Assembly (NCBI GenBank): GCA_904501935.1
Contig: CAJGDA010000104.1
Coordinates: 1-5,277 of the forward strand
Length of the DNA: 5,277 nt
Origin: an uncultured Methanobrevibacter sp.
Lineage (GTDB): Archaea; Methanobacteriota; Methanobacteria; Methanobacteriales; Methanobacteriaceae
Direction: 5' to 3'
The notes under the pieces were generated by a model. That model was not told where the DNA came from, ran no database searches, and saw only the letters and a program-made list of their open reading frames with translations. Of this stretch, positions 1 to 5,277 are shown one piece after another; position 1 is the first letter of the stretch; every line of letters begins with the position of its first letter. The translations under genes and the position numbers were made by a program.

Positions 1-1053
1 GAATCAGGAATCGACCATGTTTTGGATTTGGATGACATAGAACAGATTAGAAAACTTGGTAATGTAAAAATAATTGCAAATTCTGATGATGCAGACATCT
101 ATTTGGTTGGCATTAACGGTGAAGGAGACGGATTTTTAGATTTAAAAGATGATTTTGCAGATTCAGCAGATATTGCAAATGCAAAAAAGGCCAAAAGCGA
201 AGGAAAAACTGTATGTGCATATATAGTAATCACTGATAAGGCACATGAACAATTAGCAGTCAAATTAGGTTCTATCGTTGATTACATTATTCTTGTTGGA
301 ACAGATTGGACAATCATCCCGCTTGAAAATATCATTGCAGACTTGCAAAAGGAAGATGTTGAAATTATTGCAGCGGTACGTGACTTGGAAGGCGCCAAAG
401 TTGCACTAGAAACATTGGAACATGGAACTGATGGTGTAATCTTTGAAGCAAATGACTTCAATAACACTAAAAAGATTGCTGAAGAGGTTGTTAAAGCATC
501 ACAAACAAAATATGATTTGAAAATAGCTACTATAACAAATGTCAAACCACTTGGCTCAGGTGACAGGGTATGTGTCGATACAACTGACATGATGAAGCCT
601 GGCGAAGGAATGCTTATTGGTTCCTATTCAAAATCCATGTTTTTAGTACATTCCGAATCTTTAGAAAGCGAATATGTTGCTTCCCGTCCATTTAGAGTGA
701 ATGCAGGTCCTGTTCAGGCATATGTAATGGTTCCGGGAAATAAAACAAGATACCTATCAGAACTTGTTGCAGGAGATGAAGTTCTAATTGTAAACACTGA
801 AGGCGAAACTAGAACTGCTTATGTTGGAAGAAGCAAAATCGAGAGAAGGCCTTTAATATTAATTGAAGCTGAGTATGAGGGTCAAATTATCAGAACACTT
901 CTTCAAAATGCCGAAACAATTAGAATTGTTGATGAGAATGATGAAGCATTGTCAGTAGCTGATGTGAAGGCAGGCGACAGGGTTAAAGTTTACATTGAAT
1001 CAAATGCCCGTCACTTTGGAATAGCTATTGATGAAACAATTATCGAACAATGA
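1..1053 (+). CDS. aroB': 3-dehydroquinate synthase II (archaeal, aminating-type pathway), 5'-truncated by the window edge
   Basis: Known role: NAD+-dependent oxidative deamination and cyclisation of 2-amino-3,7-dideoxy-D-threo-hept-6-ulosonate to 3-dehydroquinate (EC 1.4.1.24). This is the alternative entry to the shikimate pathway in methanogens that lack the classical DAHP route, and the enzyme is cytosolic. The frame is open from base 1 (it reads ESGIDHVLDLDD) with no start in view, so the TTG at 22 is only an internal leucine codon. Visible are 350 residues; the family is about 360-380 aa, so roughly 20-25 N-terminal residues are missing. Family blocks seen: GTDWTIIPLENIIA (bases 298-339), SYSKSMFLVHSE (622-657) and RPFRVNAGPVQAY (685-723), followed by the beta-rich C-terminal part. 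It ends in TGA at 1051-1053, which overlaps the next gene's ribosome binding site, so it is probably the first visible gene of an operon. The promoter is outside the window. Identification is by recognised motifs, without alignment. Confidence 0.93.
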   Translation, partial: ESGIDHVLDLDDIEQIRKLGNVKIIANSDDADIYLVGINGEGDGFLDLKDDFADSADIANAKKAKSEGKTVCAYIVITDKAHEQLAVKLGSIVDYIILVGTDWTIIPLENIIADLQKEDVEIIAAVRDLEGAKVALETLEHGTDGVIFEANDFNNTKKIAEEVVKASQTKYDLKIATITNVKPLGSGDRVCVDTTDMMKPGEGMLIGSYSKSMFLVHSESLESEYVASRPFRVNAGPVQAYVMVPGNKTRYLSELVAGDEVLIVNTEGETRTAYVGRSKIERRPLILIEAEYEGQIIRTLLQNAETIRIVDENDEALSVADVKAGDRVKVYIESNARHFGIAIDETIIEQ

Positions 1054-1059
1054 GGTAAT
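1052..1059 (+). promoter_or_regulatory. Shine-Dalgarno site of thpR, overlapping the aroB' stop
   Basis: GAGGTAAT differs by one base from the archaeal consensus GAGGTGAT and lies 3 nt before the ATG at 1063. Its first two bases are the last two of the upstream TGA, so terminating ribosomes sit directly on the next initiation site. Confidence 0.75.
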
Positions 1060-1062
1060 AAT

Positions 1063-1620
1063 ATGTCACAGGTACGAGCATTCTTAGCTATTGATTTAGA
1101 TGATGATTTGAAACCAAAAATACATAAAATCATAAAGGAATTTAAAAAAACTGATGCCAGAATCAAATATGTTGAATTAACTAATTTGCATTTGACTTTA
1201 AAATTCTTTGGAGAAATTGATACAAACGGTTTGGAATTGCTTGAAGAAAGGATAGCGGATGTTGTATCTGATTTTGAGCCTTTTGATATTAAGATTAAAA
1301 GTTGCGGTGCTTTTCCAAACAAAAATCATGTTAAAGTCATTTGGGTTGGAATAGAGGATGATTCAATCATAAGAAATTTGCATGACAAGCTTGACAAGGA
1401 ATTCACTCGTTTAGGTTTTGATAAGGACAAGAAATTCTCAACACATCTAACTATTGGCCGTATGAAAGCAGCTAAAAATAAGGATAAGGTCAAATCCACT
1501 ATTGAAGAGTTCAGTGATGTTGAAATAGGAGAGATGAGAGTTAATAAAATTTCTCTTAAAAAATCAACTCTCAAACCATCCGGTCCAATTTATGAAGATT
1601 TAAAAGTATTTGAATTGTGA
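1063..1620 (+). CDS. thpR: RNA 2',3'-cyclic phosphodiesterase / 2'-5' RNA ligase-like protein (LigT/ThpR family)
   Basis: Member of the 2H phosphoesterase superfamily. The family hydrolyses 2',3'-cyclic phosphate RNA ends to 2'-phosphates, and some members join or split 2'-5' linkages in tRNA halves in vitro; the physiological substrate is uncertain. The 185-residue protein has the usual family length and two-lobed layout. The two catalytic HxTx motifs are intact: H43-L-T45-L46 and H128-L-T130-I131. The N-terminal RAFLAIDL strand and the C-terminal SLKKSTLKPSGPIYE segment are also typical of the family. The ATG at 1063 is supported by GAGGTAAT 3 nt upstream and lies 9 nt after aroB'. The TGA at 1618-1620 is 4 nt before the cca ATG. 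Adjacency to the CCA-adding enzyme suggests work on tRNA 3' ends or tRNA fragments, which is inference. No signal peptide or membrane segment is seen. Confidence 0.93.
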   Translation: MSQVRAFLAIDLDDDLKPKIHKIIKEFKKTDARIKYVELTNLHLTLKFFGEIDTNGLELLEERIADVVSDFEPFDIKIKSCGAFPNKNHVKVIWVGIEDDSIIRNLHDKLDKEFTRLGFDKDKKFSTHLTIGRMKAAKNKDKVKSTIEEFSDVEIGEMRVNKISLKKSTLKPSGPIYEDLKVFEL

Positions 1621-1621
1621 T
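1617..1621 (+). promoter_or_regulatory. Weak Shine-Dalgarno site that fixes the cca start at 1625
   Basis: GTGAT is the 3' half of the GGTGAT consensus. It contains the thpR stop (TGA, 1618-1620) and lies 3 nt before the ATG at 1625, the same spacing as at the other coupled starts here. It favours ATG 1625 over the in-frame TTG at 1610, which lies inside thpR with no comparable site at that distance. Confidence 0.55.
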
Positions 1622-1624
1622 TTC

Positions 1625-2989
1625 ATGAATTATGATTTAATATTAAAGGATATAAAGCCAACTCCCAATGAGAAAAATGAAATTAATGAACTTTCATCAA
1701 AATTAATGAATTTTTTGCAAAAATCATGTGATGAAAAAGGTATTGGTGCAAATGTGGCTCTAGTAGGTTCAGTCGCAAAAAACACTGCACTTAAAGGTAA
1801 ATCAGACATTGATATTTTCATTGCATTTCCGCTGGATACTGATAAGCAATATTTAAAAAAAGTGGGTTTGGATTTAGCTCATGAGTGCTGCAGCGAATTC
1901 AAAAGCATTGCAGAACATCATTTCGCTTCACATCCATATGTCACAACACATATTGATGGATTTGAGGTTGACATTGTTCCTTGCTATGCAATCAATGATG
2001 GCAGTGAGCTTAAATCAGCAGTTGACAGAACCATTCTTCATACCCGCTATGTAAAAGCTAATTTAAGTGAAAATCAGATTGATGAAGTTCTTCTATTGAA
2101 AAGATTCATGGCAATGACCGGCACATATGGCTCTGAATTTAAGGTTGGTGGTTTTGCCGGCTATTTATGCGAATTATTGATTATTCACTATGGAACATTT
2201 GAAAATACTTTAAAGGAAGCTATCCATTGGAAATATGGTGAAAGCATAGATTTGGAAAATTATGGAACTTCAAAATCCTTTGATGATCCTTTGATTGTAA
2301 TTGACCCAACTGACATGAACAGAAATGTGGGTGCTGCTTTGAGATTGGATAAGATGGCTGAATTTATCCAGTCAGCACGCAATTATATTTTTTCAGATAA
2401 TAAAGAGGATTACTTCTACCCGTTAAGTAGAAGTTTGAATAAACAAGATATATTAAATGAGTTCAATGATAGAAACAGCGATTTAATCGCAATATGCTTT
2501 GACATTCCGGATATTCCGTTAGATACTTTACACCCTCAGCTTAGAAAGACAACTGAAGCCCTTGAAAGGAAATTAAATGATGAAGAATTCAACGTATTCA
2601 AAGCGGATTATTGGAGTGATGAATACAAATCCGCCATTATATTATTGGAACTCGCTTCATCAAAATTAAATGACATTAAAGTTAATGTTGGCCCAAAGGT
2701 TTTCATCAATCAGGCATGCGAAAACTTTGTGGCAAAATATGGCCGTGAAAACTGTTACGTTCAAGGCGACTTTTTGGTACACACCCAAGAAAGGGAATTC
2801 AATAATGCAAAGGATCTGGTTGAACACATATTCACTCCAGACCATATCAGACTTATTAAAGTTGGAAAAAACCTTAAAAAAACTATTATTGATACTTTTA
2901 GATTCATTAACATCGACGAGATGGAAAATGATGATTATTTGAAATTTTTGGATGATTTTATAAATCCTGGACAATACATTGTAAGGTGA
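1625..2989 (+). CDS. cca: CCA-adding tRNA nucleotidyltransferase, archaeal class I
   Basis: Adds or repairs the 3'-terminal CCA of tRNA from CTP and ATP without a nucleic acid template. The protein is 454 aa from ATG 1625, close to the roughly 440-460 aa of archaeal enzymes. The polymerase-beta-type nucleotidyltransferase head is clear: G48-S49 in VGSVAKNTALKG, the metal-binding pair D61 and D63 in SDIDIF, and the third carboxylate D116 in FEVDIVPCY. Further class I blocks are VDRTILHTRYV, the neck/body stretch around YGSEFKVGGFAGYLCELL, and VIDPTDMNRNVGAALRL (numbering from ATG 1625). A tail domain contains CYVQGDFLVHTQER. The start at 1625 is preferred to TTG 1610, which adds only five residues, because it has a GTGAT site at the right spacing. 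The gene lies between thpR (4 nt) and the MATE gene (4 nt), in a coupled run. All catalytic residues are present, so it should be active. Confidence 0.95.
   Translation: MNYDLILKDIKPTPNEKNEINELSSKLMNFLQKSCDEKGIGANVALVGSVAKNTALKGKSDIDIFIAFPLDTDKQYLKKVGLDLAHECCSEFKSIAEHHFASHPYVTTHIDGFEVDIVPCYAINDGSELKSAVDRTILHTRYVKANLSENQIDEVLLLKRFMAMTGTYGSEFKVGGFAGYLCELLIIHYGTFENTLKEAIHWKYGESIDLENYGTSKSFDDPLIVIDPTDMNRNVGAALRLDKMAEFIQSARNYIFSDNKEDYFYPLSRSLNKQDILNEFNDRNSDLIAICFDIPDIPLDTLHPQLRKTTEALERKLNDEEFNVFKADYWSDEYKSAIILLELASSKLNDIKVNVGPKVFINQACENFVAKYGRENCYVQGDFLVHTQEREFNNAKDLVEHIFTPDHIRLIKVGKNLKKTIIDTFRFINIDEMENDDYLKFLDDFINPGQYIVR
2984..2989 (+). promoter_or_regulatory. Shine-Dalgarno site of the MATE gene, containing the cca stop
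   Basis: AGGTGA contains the cca TGA (2987-2989) as its last three bases. The ATG at 2994 follows at the distance seen for the other coupled starts. Confidence 0.75.
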
Positions 2990-2993
2990 ACTG

Positions 2994-4361
2994 ATGGGGC
3001 AAAGCAAAACTGAAGAGATTGATTTAATTGTAAACCACCCTAAAAAAGCAATTAATAAGTTAGCATTACCTATTATTATCAGCAATTTATTTATGACCCT
3101 TAACAATATTATTGATGGTATTTGGGTTGCAGGATTAGGTCCGGAGTCTCTTGCTGCAGTTGGTTTTGTAACACCATTGTTCTTTGCATTTGTCGGCATT
3201 GCAAACGGTTTGGGCGCAGGTTCAAATAGTTTGATAGCCAGATGCATAGGCGCTGAAAAGTACCATGATGCAGGAAACAGCGCAATTCACTCTATAATGT
3301 TATGTTTCATCGTAACTGTCTTTTCAACAGTTTTGATTCTAGTTATTTTAAAACCTCTGCTTTTGACAATGGGTGCCGGTGAGGTAATAAATTACGCTTT
3401 AACTTATGGATATATTGTTTTGGGCGGAGTATATTCCTTGTTTATTCCAGCAATGTTGGCTGCAATATTCAGGTCTCAAGGAGAAATCGAGAGAGCATCA
3501 TATCCTTTAATGCTAACCGCTATAATCAATATGATTTTGGATCCGATCTTTATTTATGTATTGGGATGGGGCATTACAGGAGCGGCTATTGCAACAGTTC
3601 TTGCAGCAACACTTGCAATGCTTCCTATGCTTTATTGGATGTTCTATAAAAAGGATAGCTTTTTGGAAATCCGATTAAGTGAATATAAAAGAGATTTGTC
3701 AATTTATAAGGAAATTCTAGTCGTAGGTGTTCCTGCAAGTCTAGAGCAGTTCATTCTTTCTTTCGTATCAATCTTAATGAATTATTGGTTAACATTATTG
3801 TCAGGAACAATAGCGGTAGCGGCTTATACAGCAACTTGGAGATTAATTTCTATTGGAATATCCCCTTTAATTGGTATTGGAGTTGCTGCATTGACAGTAG
3901 GTGGAGCCGCTTACGGCGCTCGTAATTTGGATAATTTGAAAACCGCATTGAATTATGGTGTTAAATTAGGTATGATTTCATCAGTAATTATATGCTCATT
4001 CTTCTTTATATTTGCAGAACCTCTATCATTTATCTTCTCATATTCTGCAAGCAGTGCAGTATTGTCTGCTAGAGTTGTTGAAGCTTTAAGAATTTTATGT
4101 TTCTTTATATTGTTCATGCCGTTAGGTATTGTAGCAGGTAACATTTTCCAATCAATGGGAAAGGGAACAATATCCTTAATTCTAACAATACTCAGATCAT
4201 TTATCCTAGAAGTATTATTTGCAGGTTTATTTGCGTTCGTATTTGATTTAGCCGATATTGGTATTTATATTGGGATTGTATGCGGTATGTCAATCGGTTC
4301 TATAATTGGATTTATTTATGTAAACTACTATCTAAATAAACATAGAAGTTACTTTAAATAA
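2994..4361 (+). CDS. MATE family multidrug/metabolite efflux transporter
   Basis: Integral membrane antiporter of the MatE family that exports organic cations or metabolites using a Na+ or H+ gradient; the substrate cannot be read from sequence. At 455 aa it shows about twelve hydrophobic segments in two six-helix halves, joined by a polar loop near residues 218-236. TM1 carries D41 in NNIIDGIWVAGLG. TM5 carries N179 and D183 in INMILDPIF. These match, by position and context, the acidic/polar residues that are important in TM1 and TM5 of archaeal MATE structures. The FRSQGE motif (159-164) and the QSMGKG motif (386-391) are the equivalent points of the two halves. Start ATG 2994 has AGGTGA upstream, overlapping the cca stop, so it is probably the last gene of the operon; T-tracts follow the TAA. 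The link to aromatic synthesis or tRNA maturation is positional only. It could export a natural product rather than drugs. Confidence 0.92.
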   Translation: MGQSKTEEIDLIVNHPKKAINKLALPIIISNLFMTLNNIIDGIWVAGLGPESLAAVGFVTPLFFAFVGIANGLGAGSNSLIARCIGAEKYHDAGNSAIHSIMLCFIVTVFSTVLILVILKPLLLTMGAGEVINYALTYGYIVLGGVYSLFIPAMLAAIFRSQGEIERASYPLMLTAIINMILDPIFIYVLGWGITGAAIATVLAATLAMLPMLYWMFYKKDSFLEIRLSEYKRDLSIYKEILVVGVPASLEQFILSFVSILMNYWLTLLSGTIAVAAYTATWRLISIGISPLIGIGVAALTVGGAAYGARNLDNLKTALNYGVKLGMISSVIICSFFFIFAEPLSFIFSYSASSAVLSARVVEALRILCFFILFMPLGIVAGNIFQSMGKGTISLILTILRSFILEVLFAGLFAFVFDLADIGIYIGIVCGMSIGSIIGFIYVNYYLNKHRSYFK

Positions 4362-4407
4362 GTGTAGTGAAATTTTTCGTCCAGCAATTCATATTATTTA
4401 ATGTAAT

Positions 4408-4417
4408 TAACATGTTA
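4408..4417 (+). repeat. Perfect 10-bp palindrome TAACATGTTA
   Basis: Self-complementary decamer, 46 bp after the MATE stop and 12 bp before the oligo-T tract. It is too compact for a stable RNA hairpin (about 3 bp with a 4-nt loop), so it could be a protein site or chance in AT-rich DNA. Confidence 0.35.
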
Positions 4418-4429
4418 GACTTTAATTTA

Positions 4430-4438
4430 TTTTTTTTT
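4430..4438 (+). terminator. Oligo-T tract, probable intrinsic terminator of the upstream operon
   Basis: Nine consecutive T residues lie about 70 nt after the MATE stop, in an AT-rich context. Archaeal RNA polymerase terminates on U-rich runs without needing a strong hairpin. A shorter T5 run at 4373-4377 could give earlier, partial termination. Confidence 0.6.
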
Positions 4439-4455
4439 AAATTTCTATTAAATTT
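4437..4455 (+). repeat. Tandem TTAAATTT repeat, 11-bp period
   Basis: TTAAATTT occurs at 4437-4444 and 4448-4455, separated by CTA. A related TTAAATTA lies at 4467-4474 inside the dyad GTTAA-A-TTAAC (4466-4476). An 11-bp step is close to one helical turn, as in some operator arrays, but in such AT-rich DNA it may be chance. Confidence 0.35.
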
Positions 4456-4498
4456 GAAAATTATTGTTAAATTAACTAAATATGTGAATTTTTATCAA

Positions 4499-4505
4499 TT
4501 TTTTT
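4499..4505 (+). terminator. Second oligo-T tract (T7), possible back-up terminator
   Basis: Seven consecutive T residues lie about 20 bp upstream of the BRE/TATA element of the next transcription unit. It could stop read-through from the upstream operon before the new promoter. Base composition alone could also explain it. Confidence 0.35.
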
Positions 4506-4517
4506 GTAATTCATTTC

Positions 4518-4532
4518 AGAAAGTTTTATAAT
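4518..4532 (+). promoter_or_regulatory. Archaeal BRE/TATA promoter of the DUF2284-npdG unit
   Basis: AGAAAG (BRE-like, 4518-4523) is directly followed by TTTTATAAT (TATA box, 4524-4532). The box centre is about 28 nt before the ATG at 4556. Archaeal transcription usually starts about 22-27 nt downstream of the TATA centre, so the predicted start falls at or within a few bases of the ATG. This gives a leaderless or nearly leaderless mRNA. The start site is inferred from spacing. Confidence 0.7.
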
Positions 4533-4555
4533 ATTCCTTTTAGATAATATTATTC

Positions 4556-5107
4556 ATGTCTGAGATTAAAAAAATCACAGTTGATGTTGATGTTGAACAG
4601 TTTTATGATGACTATGTTGATTTTGAAAAAGTCTCTAAATTATGCATTGAAGAGCAGGAAATGTTAGGATATAACTGGAATTATCCTCCATTTGATTTTG
4701 ATGTCGATGATGTATGGAATTCTTATAATAAACTTAAGATTATAGCTTTTAAGATTGACTTTTCAGCCGAAGAATTGGAACATACTTTTTCTGATGATGA
4801 ATTGAATTTTGTTTTAAAACGATTTGAAAGGCTCAAAGTTAAATTGATGAATGACATTTACGCGCAAGAAAGTGAAGATGCTTTAGGATTATATTTGGGC
4901 AAATGCAACATGTGCATGAGATGTACAAGGGAATTTGGAGCACCTTGCAAAATGCCATTTAAGATGAGATATTCCATAGAATCTTTAGGTGGTGAAGTGG
5001 ACAGGGCCATCGAAGAAATCTTAGGATATAAAATTCTTTACGCTCATGATGGTAAACTACCCGAATATTTAATATTCGTTGGTGGCTTATTATATGACAA
5101 AAAATAG
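4556..5107 (+). CDS. DUF2284-like cysteine-cluster (predicted metal-binding) protein
   Basis: Small cytosolic protein of 183 aa and unknown function. The C-terminal half has C117-x2-C120-x2-C123-x7-C131, in CNMCMRCTREFGAPCKMP, followed by RYSIESLGGEV. This matches the metal-binding, probably Fe-S, signature of DUF2284 (C-x2-C-x2-C...C-x-x-P...R-x-S-x-E-x-x-G). The N-terminal half has C30 and NYPPF (42-46), where I recall typical members having extra cysteines and a CPP motif; here residue 43 is tyrosine. The segment between is acidic and helical, with no membrane segment or signal peptide. No ribosome binding site precedes ATG 4556, but a TATA box sits at the distance expected for a leaderless transcript, which supports this start. 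npdG begins 8 nt after the TAG. The shared transcript suggests a redox or F420-related role, but that is inference; no enzymatic activity can be assigned. Confidence 0.82.
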   Translation: MSEIKKITVDVDVEQFYDDYVDFEKVSKLCIEEQEMLGYNWNYPPFDFDVDDVWNSYNKLKIIAFKIDFSAEELEHTFSDDELNFVLKRFERLKVKLMNDIYAQESEDALGLYLGKCNMCMRCTREFGAPCKMPFKMRYSIESLGGEVDRAIEEILGYKILYAHDGKLPEYLIFVGGLLYDKK

Positions 5108-5112
5108 GTGAT
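5106..5112 (+). promoter_or_regulatory. Strong Shine-Dalgarno site of npdG, overlapping the DUF2284 stop
   Basis: AGGTGAT is a full match to the archaeal 16S rRNA complement, 3 nt before ATG 5116. Its first two bases are the last two of the upstream TAG, so npdG is probably translated from the shared mRNA. Confidence 0.85.
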
Positions 5113-5115
5113 AAA

Positions 5116-5277
5116 ATGAAGGTTAGTGTAATTGGAGGAACCGGACCACAAGGACTTGGAATTGCTGAAAGATTAGCTATTGCTGGTGTTGAAGTAATTG
5201 TAGGTTCAAGAAAAGAAGAAAAAGCTTTAGAAGTAGTTGCACAAGCTAAAGAAGACTTAGCAGACTATGACTTAAAC
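5116..5277 (+). CDS. npdG: F420H2:NADP+ oxidoreductase (NADPH-dependent F420 reductase), N-terminal part, cut by the window edge
   Basis: Known role: reversible hydride transfer between coenzyme F420 and NADP(H), supplying NADPH for biosynthesis or returning electrons to the F420 pool; cytosolic. Visible are 54 residues of a family usually about 210-230 aa, and the frame is open to the window end. The N-terminus is a Rossmann nucleotide-binding fold: beta strand MKVSVIGG, glycine-rich loop G7-G-T-G-P-Q-G-L-G15, helix, then VIVGSRKEEKA. S32 and R33 sit at the end of the second strand, where they would contact the 2'-phosphate of NADP. The GGTG...VGSR-x-EEKA combination is characteristic of archaeal FNO. 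The ATG at 5116 is fixed by AGGTGAT 3 nt upstream. It is second in an operon behind the DUF2284-like gene. The C-terminal F420-binding part lies outside the window, so related NADP-binding oxidoreductases cannot be fully excluded. Confidence 0.88.
   Translation, partial: MKVSVIGGTGPQGLGIAERLAIAGVEVIVGSRKEEKALEVVAQAKEDLADYDLN

Noticed and set aside
282..590. 102-codon minus-strand open frame inside aroB'
   Set aside because: It is fully antisense to a conserved enzyme, with a low-complexity Ser-rich translation and no family resemblance.
2670..2942. 90-codon plus-strand open frame inside cca in another frame
   Set aside because: It overlaps the conserved tail domain of the CCA enzyme and has no recognisable motif or convincing initiation context.
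2666..3247. 193-codon minus-strand open frame across the cca/MATE junction
   Set aside because: It lies opposite two well-supported genes, crosses their junction and shows no recognisable domain. It is an antisense shadow.
4362..4555. Possible small RNA or tRNA gene in the intergenic region
   Set aside because: No GC-rich structured segment, tRNA-like arms or B-box sequence is visible, and the region is almost uniformly AT-rich. Terminator tracts and a promoter account for it adequately.
5088..5096. TATA-like TTATTATAT about 24 bp before the npdG ATG
   Set aside because: A promoter here would make npdG leaderless, yet npdG has a perfect AGGTGAT site that such a transcript would lack. It is more likely coding sequence of the DUF2284-like gene, though an internal promoter is not fully excluded.
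1..5277. Mobile element, CRISPR array, toxin-antitoxin or defence system
   Set aside because: No transposase, integrase, regularly spaced repeats, terminal inverted repeats or defence-family motifs were seen on either strand. The genes read as core archaeal functions with uniform composition.

Overview
The window looks like an ordinary chromosomal stretch from a low-GC methanogenic archaeon of the order Methanobacteriales, most likely Methanobrevibacter or a close relative. Three genes support this: the archaeal non-canonical 3-dehydroquinate synthase (EC 1.4.1.24), a class I (archaeal) CCA-adding enzyme, and the start of an F420H2:NADP+ oxidoreductase (npdG/fno). Archaeal expression signals agree: AGGTGAT-type Shine-Dalgarno sites, and a BRE/TATA promoter just upstream of a gene that has no ribosome binding site. 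The genus is inferred from style and composition, not from a database match.

Bases 1-4361 hold a tightly packed plus-strand gene run. It starts with a 5'-truncated 3-dehydroquinate synthase II (1-1053), then an RNA 2',3'-cyclic phosphodiesterase/2'-5' ligase-like protein (1063-1620), the CCA-adding tRNA nucleotidyltransferase (1625-2989) and a 12-TM MATE exporter (2994-4361). Gaps are 4-9 nt, and each downstream Shine-Dalgarno site is merged with the upstream stop codon. This looks like one transcript with coupled translation. The middle pair both act on RNA ends; the first and last genes are functionally unrelated to them.

Bases 4362-4555 form the only sizeable non-coding stretch. It is extremely AT-rich, with oligo-T tracts that suit archaeal termination, some short repeats and dyads, and a good BRE/TATA element at 4518-4532.

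A second transcription unit starts at 4556. It has a small cysteine-cluster protein of the DUF2284 type (4556-5107), apparently translated from a leaderless mRNA. The F420H2:NADP+ oxidoreductase follows 8 nt later (5116 to the window edge) with a textbook Shine-Dalgarno site.

I found no mobile element, CRISPR array, tRNA, rRNA or clear new defence system. The most useful leads are the contrast between leaderless and coupled translation, the pairing of a putative Fe-S/metal protein with an F420 enzyme, and the thpR-cca coupling.
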